NCBI GenBank assembly: GCA_029059925.1
Contig: JAIDVA010000356.1
Span: 1-5,990 of the forward strand
Direction: 5' to 3'
DNA length: 5,990 nt
Source of the DNA: Eubacterium sp.
Lineage (GTDB): Bacteria > Bacillota > Clostridia > Oscillospirales > Acutalibacteraceae
Both the position numbers and the translations under genes were made by a program. Shown in pieces: positions 1-5,905 of the stretch (positions within the stretch are counted from its first letter, which is position 1; every line of letters begins with the position of its first letter). The notes under the pieces were generated by a model that had not been told where the DNA came from, made no database searches, and saw only the letters and a program-made list of their open reading frames with translations.

Positions 1-31
1 CCCGGCCCCGCCATGCGCCTCAGCCCCATAT
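1..31. other. GC-rich stretch at window edge, not matching adjacent gene
   Basis: The first about 30 bases are strongly GC-rich (mostly C and G), while everything after is clearly AT-rich. Read in the rtcB frame they give a Pro/Ala-rich peptide with no resemblance to the segment that should precede the RtcB part here (the conserved HSGSRNLG region). The frame stays open, so there is no stop to mark a break. This may be a sequence-assembly junction, the edge of a foreign insertion, or a recombination point. The sequence alone does not decide. Confidence 0.4.
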
Positions 32-742
32 GTATTTTATTTTAATCAGTTATTCGCATACTCTATCGTCCGCTGTAAAGATAAGCTGTTTGAAGAGCAA
101 AAACGAATTATTGAGGAATATAAGGCAGTTGGCAGAAGAAAGGAAATTCAGGATACGCTCAAAAAATTAAAGGCTCAGTTTAAAGCGAAAACCATTGATA
201 TTCCAAAGGAACTTTGCTATCTTACAGGCGAATACAGACAGATGTATCTTGATGATATGGCCATTTGTCAGAGCTTTGCTACACTCAACAGAGAGATGAT
301 AGCCAATGCCATTTTATCAAATTTATTCGGCACAGAACTGTGTGAATATGAGCATTTTGAAACTATCCATAACTATATTGACCTTGAGAATAACCTTGTC
401 AGAAAGGGTGCAGTGTCTGCACAAAAGGGCGAAATGCTTTTGATTCCGATTAATATGCGTGACGGCAGTTTGATTTGTGTTGGTAAAGGCAATGAGGATT
501 GGAACTGCTCGGCACCTCATGGTGCAGGCAGATTACTCAGCCGTTCAGGTGCAAGAGATGCGTTATCAATGGAACAATATAAGGCGGAAATGGCAGGTAT
601 CTTTACAACCTGTGTCACCGAATCAACAATTGATGAATCACCTATGGCATATAAGAATAAGGATGAGATTGTATCACAGATAGAGCCGACAGCTGATATT
701 GTTGCCCAGATTAAGCCTGTTTACAATTTCAAAGCAATATAA
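2..742 (+). CDS. rtcB: RNA-splicing ligase RtcB, C-terminal part (5' end missing)
   Basis: RtcB joins RNA 2',3'-cyclic phosphate (or 3'-phosphate) ends to 5'-OH ends using GTP and Mn2+, in RNA repair or tRNA splicing, in the cytosol. The frame is open from the window edge and gives 246 codons; full RtcB proteins are about 400 residues, so about 160 N-terminal residues (the Asp/Cys and first His metal ligands) are missing. Visible family features are IHNYID with its metal-binding His (codon 123, base 368), RKGAVSAQKGE, IPINMRDGSLIC, and PHGAGR at codons 172-177, whose His (base 518) is the residue guanylylated in the reaction. The C-terminal YNFKA ending is also typical of this subfamily. Homology begins around base 40-60, upstream of the first long-ORF ATG at 242, so that ATG is internal. 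The reading before about base 32 is doubtful. No archease or rtcA is visible. The gene ends just before a hairpin terminator. Function is sure; intactness is unknown. Confidence 0.93.
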   Translation, partial: PAPPCASAPYVFYFNQLFAYSIVRCKDKLFEEQKRIIEEYKAVGRRKEIQDTLKKLKAQFKAKTIDIPKELCYLTGEYRQMYLDDMAICQSFATLNREMIANAILSNLFGTELCEYEHFETIHNYIDLENNLVRKGAVSAQKGEMLLIPINMRDGSLICVGKGNEDWNCSAPHGAGRLLSRSGARDALSMEQYKAEMAGIFTTCVTESTIDESPMAYKNKDEIVSQIEPTADIVAQIKPVYNFKAI

Positions 743-745
743 AAA

Positions 746-777
746 GGTCACAGAGAAATTTACTCTGTGACCCTTTT
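746..777. terminator. Bidirectional Rho-independent terminator between rtcB and HD gene
   Basis: A perfect 10-bp stem (GGTCACAGAG at 746-755 with CTCTGTGACC at 763-772) encloses a 7-nt loop. On the + side it is followed by C and four T; on the - side the five A at 741-745 give a five-U tract. It starts 3 bases after the rtcB stop and 20 bases beyond the HD gene stop, so it can serve both converging genes. Confidence 0.85.
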
Positions 778-797
778 GCTGCATATAAGACTATTTA

Positions 798-1439
798 TCA
801 ATCTTTACCATTCCATTCAGTAAAGAATTCGTTAAGATATTCTAATATAAACTCATTTCGTTTTTCTGCTATTCTTTTTGCCTCTGTCGTATTCATAAGA
901 CTGGTTAATTTTAACAGTTTTTGATAAAAATGATTTATTGTAGTATCGTTGTTATTATGATAATCTTTTTCATTTGTATATTCTTTTATTGGTGTGTCTG
1001 GTAAGTGCATTGCTCTGCCTTTGCTGCCGCCATATGCGAATGCACGTGCAATCCCTATAGCACCTAAAGCATCAAGCCGGTCTGCATCCTGTGCTGTTTT
1101 ACCCTCTAATGTATCAGGACAGTTTTCACCATTTCCGTTGAATGAGATTTTTGATATTTCACTGCATATCAGTTGAATCTTATCTAAGCTGACATTATTT
1201 TCAGTGAGGAATTTTTTTGCGTTTTTTAATGATTTACCGTCATCTCCTACTAATTTGCAGTCATCAACATCGTGCAGCAGGGCTATTATTGAAACCAGTT
1301 CAATATTGGCATTTTCCTTCTCAGCTATTTTATTAGCCGTTTTGTATACTCTGAGTGTATGGTAATAATCGTGACCGCTTGTATCATTCTTAAAGAATTC
1401 TTTTACAAATTCCAAGGCATTATTTATAAGACTGCTCAT
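798..1439 (-). CDS. HD-domain phosphohydrolase (YedJ-like)
   Basis: A 213-residue soluble protein of the HD superfamily, metal-dependent phosphohydrolases that act on nucleotides or other phosphate esters; the substrate is not predictable. Seen: the first metal His in GHDYYHTLRV (H27), the HD doublet in LLHDVDD (H56-D57), and the later metal Asp in QDADRLDALG (117-126), followed by AIGIARAFAYGG, a signature of the YedJ-type group. All expected metal ligands are present and the length fits (about 200-230). No membrane segment or signal peptide. The start chosen is the ATG at 1439, which has a GTGAG ribosome binding site 7 bases upstream; a TTG at 1457 would add six residues but has a poorer site. 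The gene is alone, divergent from the Fe-S operon and convergent with rtcB. A TATAAT on the - strand at 1470-1475 could be its -10 box, without a good -35. Fold call is firm; physiological role unknown. Confidence 0.88.
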   Translation of the reverse strand: MSSLINNALEFVKEFFKNDTSGHDYYHTLRVYKTANKIAEKENANIELVSIIALLHDVDDCKLVGDDGKSLKNAKKFLTENNVSLDKIQLICSEISKISFNGNGENCPDTLEGKTAQDADRLDALGAIGIARAFAYGGSKGRAMHLPDTPIKEYTNEKDYHNNNDTTINHFYQKLLKLTSLMNTTEAKRIAEKRNEFILEYLNEFFTEWNGKD

Positions 1440-1471
1440 AGCTTTTCTCACTTTCAAAATTCTGCTTTAAT

Positions 1472-1501
1472 TATATCATAAATAAATTGCAATATGATAT
1501 A
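1472..1501. repeat. AT-rich 9-bp inverted repeat in divergent intergenic region
   Basis: TATATCATA (1472-1480) and TATGATATA (1493-1501) are perfect inverted copies separated by 12 bases. The left arm overlaps the only - strand TATAAT (1470-1475), a possible -10 box of the HD gene. Its position would suit a regulator site, but such AT-rich repeats arise easily by chance. It is not a terminator: no GC stem and no T tract. Confidence 0.3.
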
Positions 1502-1539
1502 TAAATATTAAAAATGCTTGGGGCAAATAATATATACTG

Positions 1540-1568
1540 TTGATTTTTGGAAATTGTTTTTGTATAAT
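1540..1568 (+). promoter_or_regulatory. Sigma-A type promoter of the Fe-S assembly operon
   Basis: TTGATT (1540-1545) and TATAAT (1563-1568) are separated by exactly 17 bases, giving a perfect -10 and a 4/6 -35 match. Transcription would start near 1575, leaving a leader of about 40 bases too short for a riboswitch. The leader ends in AAGGAG (1603-1608), 8 bases before the ATG at 1617. Confidence 0.72.
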
Positions 1569-1616
1569 GCTAAAAGAATGTAATAATATTTATATATTAT
1601 AAAAGGAGCGATATAA

Positions 1617-2342
1617 ATGCTTGAATTTAAGGACCTTACCTTCAGCGTTGAGGAAAACGGCAGGGAAAAGGTCATTATAGATAATCTGAATTATACAATT
1701 GAGGATAATAAGCTGACAGTCATCACCGGTCCTAACGGCGGAGGTAAGTCAACTTTGGCAAAGCTGATTGCAGGTATTGAAAAACCGACAGCAGGCAAAA
1801 TTTTATATAACGGTCAGGATATAACAGAGCTTAGCATAACAGAGCGTGCAAACCTCGGCATAAGCTATGCCTTTCAGCAGCCTGTAAGATTCAAGGGCAT
1901 CAAGGTTATTGATTTGATTCGTCTTGCAGCAGGAGAAAGACTTTCAGCAGCAGGTGCGTGCGAATTCCTTTCAGAGGTTGGCTTGTGTGCAAGGGATTAC
2001 ATTAACCGTGATGTTGATGGCAGTCTCTCCGGCGGTGAGCTCAAGAGAATTGAGATTGCCGGTGTCATTGCAAGAAAAACACCGCTTTCTGTTTTTGATG
2101 AGCCAGAGGCAGGTATTGATTTGTGGAGCTTTCATAATCTTATCAAGGTGTTTGAAAAGCTGCAGTCCAAAAAGGAAAATACAATTATCATTATTTCTCA
2201 TCAGGAACGTATTTTGAAAATTGCCGATGAAATTGTTGTGCTTGCTAACGGCAAGCTGCAGTCAAGTGGTACAAGGGATAATATGCTTTGTCAAGTGCTT
2301 GGAAATGCCGACGGCTGCCGTTTTTATTCAGAGGAAAAGTGA
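1617..2342 (+). CDS. sufC: SufC-type ABC ATPase of a minimal SUF-like (SMS) Fe-S assembly system (SmsC)
   Basis: Cytosolic ABC-class ATPase that drives Fe-S cluster assembly on its SufB/D-type partner; despite its fold it is not a transporter subunit and has no permease nearby. The 241 residues, close to the SufC norm of about 250, show all ATPase motifs: Walker A GPNGGGKST (38-46), Q-loop FQQP (86-89), signature LSGGE (137-141), Walker B LSVFDE (157-162) followed by PEAGID, and the switch His in ISHQE (H195). AFQQPVRFKGI and DEPEAGIDLWSF are characteristic of the clostridial/archaeal SmsC branch. Start: ATG at 1617 with AAGGAG 8 bases upstream. It is first in a two-gene operon, 10 bases ahead of the scaffold gene. 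Automatic annotation may call it simply an ABC transporter ATP-binding protein; the neighbour argues strongly against transport. Confidence 0.92.
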   Translation: MLEFKDLTFSVEENGREKVIIDNLNYTIEDNKLTVITGPNGGGKSTLAKLIAGIEKPTAGKILYNGQDITELSITERANLGISYAFQQPVRFKGIKVIDLIRLAAGERLSAAGACEFLSEVGLCARDYINRDVDGSLSGGELKRIEIAGVIARKTPLSVFDEPEAGIDLWSFHNLIKVFEKLQSKKENTIIIISHQERILKIADEIVVLANGKLQSSGTRDNMLCQVLGNADGCRFYSEEK

Positions 2343-2352
2343 GGGATAACAT

Positions 2353-3270
2353 ATGGATCAGATTCAGAAAACACTGTTAGAGCAGGTTGCTGATTTGCAC
2401 GAGGTGCCGAGCGGTGCATATAATATCCGCTCAAACGGTACAAGTGCAGGCAGAAATACAACTGCGAATATTGATATTGTTACAAAGACGGACAAGCAGG
2501 GTATTGATATTATTATCAAGCCTGATACGAAAAAAGAGAGTGTGCATATTCCTGTGATTATTAGCGAAAGCGGACTTGAGGAATGTGTTTATAACGATTT
2601 TTATGTAGGCGAAAATGCCGATGTTGTTATCGTTGCAGGCTGTGGTATTCATAATGCAGGCGATAAGCTTTCAAAGCACGATGGTATTCACACCTTCCAT
2701 ATCGGCAAAAATGCCAAGGTAAAGTACGTCGAAAAGCATTACGGCAGCGGTGACGGCAATGGCGAAAGAATTATGAACCCGCAGACCATTGTTGAGATTG
2801 ATGAGGGCGGCAGCCTTGAAATGGAGACTGTGCAGATTAAAGGTATTGACTCTACAAAGCGTTTTACCAAAGCGAGGCTTGCTGATGATGCAAAAATTAT
2901 AATTACAGAAAAGCTGATGACCCACGGCAGTCAGTTTGCCGAAACCACCTTTGAAGTGGATATGGACGGCGAGAACTCAAGTGCAAATGTAATTTCCCGT
3001 TCGGTTGCCAAGGATAAATCAAAGCAGGTGTTTTTGTCAAAAATTAATGGTAATAATAAGTGCTCCGGTCATTCGGAATGTGACGCAATCATTATGGGGG
3101 ATGCTGTTATCAGTGCGATTCCTGAAATTACAGCAAATGACCTTGATGCGGCACTTATTCATGAGGCGGCAATCGGCAAAATTGCAGGTGAGCAGATCAT
3201 CAAGCTTATGACTCTCGGACTGACAGCAGAGGAAGCAGAAGAGCAGATTGTAAACGGATTTTTGAAATAA
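2353..3270 (+). CDS. sufB: Short SufB/SufD-family Fe-S scaffold protein (SmsB)
   Basis: Partner of the preceding ATPase and probable scaffold on which Fe-S clusters are built. At 305 residues it is far shorter than E. coli SufB (about 495) and keeps little more than the beta-helix core and the C-terminal helical, SufC-binding part. The C-terminal signature is clear: GHSECDAIIMG (239-249), AIPEI (255-259), then DLDAALIHEAAIGKIAGEQ (263-281). By motif position C243 corresponds to the essential SufB cysteine (Cys405 in E. coli) and E271 to Glu434; this alignment was made by eye. Other cysteines are C78, C97 and C237. No membrane segment or signal peptide. A GAGGG ribosome binding site (2341-2345) overlaps the stop of sufC, which fits coupled translation. 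One scaffold gene presumably replaces the SufB-SufD pair as a homodimer, as proposed for SMS systems. sufD may appear as the label in automatic annotation. Confidence 0.9.
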   Translation: MDQIQKTLLEQVADLHEVPSGAYNIRSNGTSAGRNTTANIDIVTKTDKQGIDIIIKPDTKKESVHIPVIISESGLEECVYNDFYVGENADVVIVAGCGIHNAGDKLSKHDGIHTFHIGKNAKVKYVEKHYGSGDGNGERIMNPQTIVEIDEGGSLEMETVQIKGIDSTKRFTKARLADDAKIIITEKLMTHGSQFAETTFEVDMDGENSSANVISRSVAKDKSKQVFLSKINGNNKCSGHSECDAIIMGDAVISAIPEITANDLDAALIHEAAIGKIAGEQIIKLMTLGLTAEEAEEQIVNGFLK

Positions 3271-3284
3271 AGTATAATATATGG

Positions 3285-3323
3285 CGAATGTGAGGTCTTA
3301 TAAGACCTCACATTCGTTTTTTT
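3285..3323 (+). terminator. Strong Rho-independent terminator of the Fe-S operon
   Basis: Bases 3285-3316 are a perfect 32-bp palindrome (CGAATGTGAGGTCTTA and its reverse complement), followed by seven T (3317-3323). It lies 14 bases after the scaffold gene stop. The converging membrane-protein gene ends at 3341, so its transcript also runs into this hairpin, but on that strand no U tract follows; termination there would be weaker. Confidence 0.88.
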
Positions 3324-3340
3324 ATTTATTAATTTTTCAG

Positions 3341-5428
3341 TTAATCCAAATATTTATCAAAGGGCAGAATATTACCATTTTCATCCCAGCTTGTCTCAAG
3401 CGCTTTCGTGTAGGTATTGCCGTTTGAATCACTATATATCAAGCCGTCATCCTGTACTTTCAGACGATGATATGTATCAATAAACAAATATCCGTTGGAA
3501 TCAATAAAGCAATCATCAGCCTTGTATAATTCGCTCTTTTCATTTACAAGGTAATATGTTTTGATATATCCGCTCATATCGCCCGGGTCAACATCAATCA
3601 TATACAATTTATATCTTGTTCCGTTTTCTTCAAAATAGGGAATTCTTGTATAATCATAGGCTAATCCGTTTTTTGCATAATAGCCCTTACCGTAAATTCC
3701 TACTTTTTTGAAAGGTTCTGAATCAATTACAGTATGTTTGGCACGCTCTGTAAGCGGTATAATTTTGAAATATTCAAATTTCGTTGGCGAGGTAAATGTA
3801 ACATATTCATATGGATTTGATGATAATGCAAACTGTAAATCATCGGATACTTTGAAGGAGTATTGTGAATAATAAGATTCTAACAAATTTTCCTTGTAAT
3901 CATCAAAGTATGAACCTAATACACCAACTGCGCTTGCATAATCCTCATAGGATATATTCGGTGCAATCAATGTTGTGTTTGTAAGTTCAGCAATTTCCTC
4001 ATAGGAGCAATCGAGATTGTTTTTAATGATTTCACTTATTTCAATCTCTTGGGCTAATACATTTTCGACAGCTTTAGATATTGTTCTTATGCTGAATTCA
4101 TTTGTAAATTTAAATTTACCGCTGCCGGAAATATATGTGAAGTAATAGGTTCCGTAATTTTCACTGCTCGCTGCAGGCTGTATTCTGAGTGCTGTGGGTA
4201 TGTACTGCCAATAAAATGCAATGCTGTCATCATAAGGATGCTCTTGCATATCAAACAATGTTATTTCATCAAGCATTTCTTCACTTGCTTTATACTTTTT
4301 CAAGGATAGCGAATCTAAATTATTTTTAAAGAGATTCATTGTTGATAATGCGAGCCTTATCTCATAATCATATTCTGCCGGAAAATCGGAGGGTACCATA
4401 CCATAATCGCTCAGAAATTTGTAGTCTTCATTCGGTACAGAAAAATCCCGTTCAACTGTAAAAGCAATAAAATTATCAGAGTAATAATAACCGCTGATTG
4501 TTTCGTCACTTTTTACAGAAATATCAAGTTTTTCTTCATCAATAAAGCCTGCTTTGCCTGATGAAATGTAGTCACTCAATTCATCAAAGGTTTTGCATTC
4601 CCTGCACATATTCAGCGTATCCTGATAAGCATTTTTGTATTCATTATATAAATCATTTTGAATCGTGAAAAATCTATATCCGAAAAATACTGTGCAAATG
4701 ATAAAAGCAATGGATACTATAAATGAAAGATTTTTGAAAAACCTTTTAAAATGATTATCGAATAGCGTATTGTTATTTGTATGATATTTTACATAATAAA
4801 TCAGTGAAACAGATATCGGCAGCAGTATGAATAGGCTTAATACGATTAATGCAATAGCTACTTTTTTGTTTGGAAGAGCTGTTACTGTTGCAATATTTGA
4901 GTTGACTATCAATTCATAAAGATTATGGATATTGTTATACACTTGAGCAATTATATTTTTAAGTAAAAAATATATAAATACCGATGTTGCACCGCCGCAA
5001 AGGAAGTTACCGATAATCACAGGCAGTCTGTTGCGCCTGAGCATAAATCCTGCACTGATAAAAAATACGGCACAGCTCAGGAATATTGCTGCAAGTGTAA
5101 TCGGCATTGCACCAAAGTCGCCGAATATATATTTATTCAGCAGATAATATGTTCCGCCTAGCCCTGCAAGCCATATGACAAAAGCGATTATGTCACCAAT
5201 CGGAGTGTAGAAATCATTATGAAGTGCACCAAGGTTTTCTGCAATTTCTTCATAGTCACCCATTTTTTCAACTGCTAAATTCTCAGCAGCCTCAGCTTCA
5301 TATCCGATTTCTTCATTAAATCCCTGTGCATTGAGAATATGGTCAGCCAGCTCTGTCTGCACAGCTTTTTTGCAGCTGTGATTAAAAATTTTTGATGTAG
5401 CACCTTTTATGTAATCCTCTTTATTCAT
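3341..5428 (-). CDS. PadR-linked membrane protein: N-terminal HAAS/DUF1700-like domain, five TM helices, large unknown outer domain
   Basis: A 695-residue protein whose function I do not recognise. Residues 1-75 form an acidic helical region ending in KMGDYEEIAENLGALH (55-70), the pattern of the HAAS/DUF1700-type domain often encoded beside PadR regulators and thought to communicate with them. Hydrophobic helices follow at about 77-97, 108-130, 136-156, 189-213 and 234-255. The basic loops RRNR (131-134) and the KYH...HFKRFF stretch (214-231) suit the inside, so the remaining about 440 residues should be outside. That part is rich in Tyr, Ser, Asp and Asn, has few cysteines, and shows no enzyme motif I can name; late segments such as FIDSNGYLFIDTYHR look like short beta repeats. 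There is no Shine-Dalgarno; its ATG overlaps the padR stop as ATGA, so translation is probably coupled. It may sense or answer envelope conditions, but this is only inference. Confidence 0.8.
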   Translation of the reverse strand: MNKEDYIKGATSKIFNHSCKKAVQTELADHILNAQGFNEEIGYEAEAAENLAVEKMGDYEEIAENLGALHNDFYTPIGDIIAFVIWLAGLGGTYYLLNKYIFGDFGAMPITLAAIFLSCAVFFISAGFMLRRNRLPVIIGNFLCGGATSVFIYFLLKNIIAQVYNNIHNLYELIVNSNIATVTALPNKKVAIALIVLSLFILLPISVSLIYYVKYHTNNNTLFDNHFKRFFKNLSFIVSIAFIICTVFFGYRFFTIQNDLYNEYKNAYQDTLNMCRECKTFDELSDYISSGKAGFIDEEKLDISVKSDETISGYYYSDNFIAFTVERDFSVPNEDYKFLSDYGMVPSDFPAEYDYEIRLALSTMNLFKNNLDSLSLKKYKASEEMLDEITLFDMQEHPYDDSIAFYWQYIPTALRIQPAASSENYGTYYFTYISGSGKFKFTNEFSIRTISKAVENVLAQEIEISEIIKNNLDCSYEEIAELTNTTLIAPNISYEDYASAVGVLGSYFDDYKENLLESYYSQYSFKVSDDLQFALSSNPYEYVTFTSPTKFEYFKIIPLTERAKHTVIDSEPFKKVGIYGKGYYAKNGLAYDYTRIPYFEENGTRYKLYMIDVDPGDMSGYIKTYYLVNEKSELYKADDCFIDSNGYLFIDTYHRLKVQDDGLIYSDSNGNTYTKALETSWDENGNILPFDKYLD

Positions 5429-5754
5429 TGTGCAAAATTAAGCACTTTGGCAACAGAAACAGTATATTCTTTGAATTCCTTTTTCTTTTCCGCCAAGTGG
5501 TGCAAACCTTTCTTTGTTATATGATAATATTTTCTTTTTCTGCTGTCTGCAATCTGCCAGTAGCTTTCGGCAAACTTTTCTTTTTCAAGCGAATGGAGAA
5601 TTGGGTAGAGCGTACCCTCTTTTAAACAGAAGACATTGTCACTGCGTTTTTCAAGTTCTTTAATGATTTTGTAGCCATACATATCTTCCTTTTCAATGAT
5701 GGAAAGGACCAATGTCGGCGTGCTGCCTGTCAGCAGCTCTTTGCTGATTTTCAT
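5425..5754 (-). CDS. PadR family transcriptional regulator
   Basis: A 109-residue winged-helix DNA-binding protein of the small (PadR-s1, LmrR-like) type; members are usually dimeric repressors, often of membrane or drug-efflux genes. Features in order: N-terminal helix MKISKELLTGSTPTLVLSII, the DMYGYKII motif (24-31), the recognition segment EGTLYPILHSLEK (46-58), the wing SRKRKYYHITKKG (71-83), and a short C-terminal dimerisation helix (84-109). Start: the ATG at 5754 has AGGAG (5762-5766) 7 bases upstream and gives the usual length. The frame can be extended upstream to 5841, but those 29 residues would be encoded by the palindrome and promoter and do not resemble PadR. Its stop overlaps the start of the membrane-protein gene by 4 bases, so the two form an operon. 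The palindrome in its leader suggests that it regulates itself. The ligand is unknown. Confidence 0.92.
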   Translation of the reverse strand: MKISKELLTGSTPTLVLSIIEKEDMYGYKIIKELEKRSDNVFCLKEGTLYPILHSLEKEKFAESYWQIADSRKRKYYHITKKGLHHLAEKKKEFKEYTVSVAKVLNFAQ

Positions 5755-5773
5755 AATATATCTCCTATAAAAA

Positions 5774-5813
5774 TAATACCAAGATGTTCTATGCATAGAG
5801 CATCTTGGTATTA
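5774..5813. promoter_or_regulatory. 40-bp near-perfect palindrome, probable PadR operator
   Basis: The palindrome is centred between 5793 and 5794 on ATGCAT. Nineteen of twenty base pairs match; only T5787/G5800 does not. Outer arms are TAATACCAAGATG and CATCTTGGTATTA. It begins at the last base of the predicted -10 box, covers the likely start site near 5806, and ends 19 bases before the padR ATG, so a bound dimer would block transcription. In RNA it would also form a long leader hairpin. No T tract follows on the gene strand beyond five scattered T, so it is less likely to be an attenuator. Binding by this PadR is inferred from position. Confidence 0.65.
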
Positions 5814-5841
5814 CGTTATCATATATTATTGTATTTGTCAA
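5813..5841 (-). promoter_or_regulatory. Promoter of the padR operon (consensus -35, extended -10)
   Basis: On the - strand a perfect TTGACA (5836-5841) is followed after 17 bases by TAACGT (5813-5818), a 3/6 -10 match that is helped by a TGA just upstream (5819-5821), the extended -10 pattern. Start of transcription would fall near 5806, inside the palindrome. Confidence 0.65.
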
Positions 5842-5877
5842 TATTACTTTGATGAATTATTAGATAAACAATAATTT

Positions 5878-5894
5878 TTGTTATTAAATAACAA
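5878..5894. repeat. Small AT-rich inverted repeat
   Basis: TTGTTATT (5878-5885) and AATAACAA (5887-5894) are inverted around one A. It lies in the AT-rich gap between the padR promoter and the putative IS end. No function can be assigned, and a one-base spacer does not make a good hairpin. Apart from this, bases 5842-5905 hold nothing I can name. Confidence 0.25.
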
Positions 5895-5905
5895 TAAACA
5901 GGAGC

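Noticed and set aside
242..742. A complete 166-residue gene starting at ATG 242
   Set aside because: RtcB similarity (KDKLFEEQ, EYKAVGRR, DIPKELCYLTGE) continues upstream in the same open frame, so the ATG is an internal methionine of a truncated gene.
1440..1457. TTG start of the HD protein, adding six residues
   Set aside because: The ATG at 1439 has a better ribosome binding site and the extra residues lie outside the conserved fold; it remains a minor alternative.
1569..1616. Riboswitch or RNA leader controlling the Fe-S operon
   Set aside because: Only about 40 bases separate the predicted start site and the ATG, with no stable hairpin.
1924..2217. Open frames inside sufC and the scaffold gene on both strands
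   Set aside because: They are out-of-frame shadows of well-supported genes, with low-complexity translations and no ribosome binding site of note.
1617..2342. ABC transporter for drug or metal efflux
   Set aside because: No permease or binding protein is adjacent; the SufC-type motifs and the SufB/D-type neighbour 10 bases downstream point to Fe-S assembly.
5774..5813. Rho-independent terminator or attenuator before padR
   Set aside because: No uninterrupted U tract follows the stem on the gene strand, and the palindrome sits on the predicted transcription start, which fits an operator better.
5755..5841. N-terminal extension of PadR by 29 residues from a TTG at 5841
   Set aside because: The extension is encoded by the promoter and palindrome, has no PadR similarity, and the internal ATG at 5754 has a well-placed AGGAG and yields normal family length.
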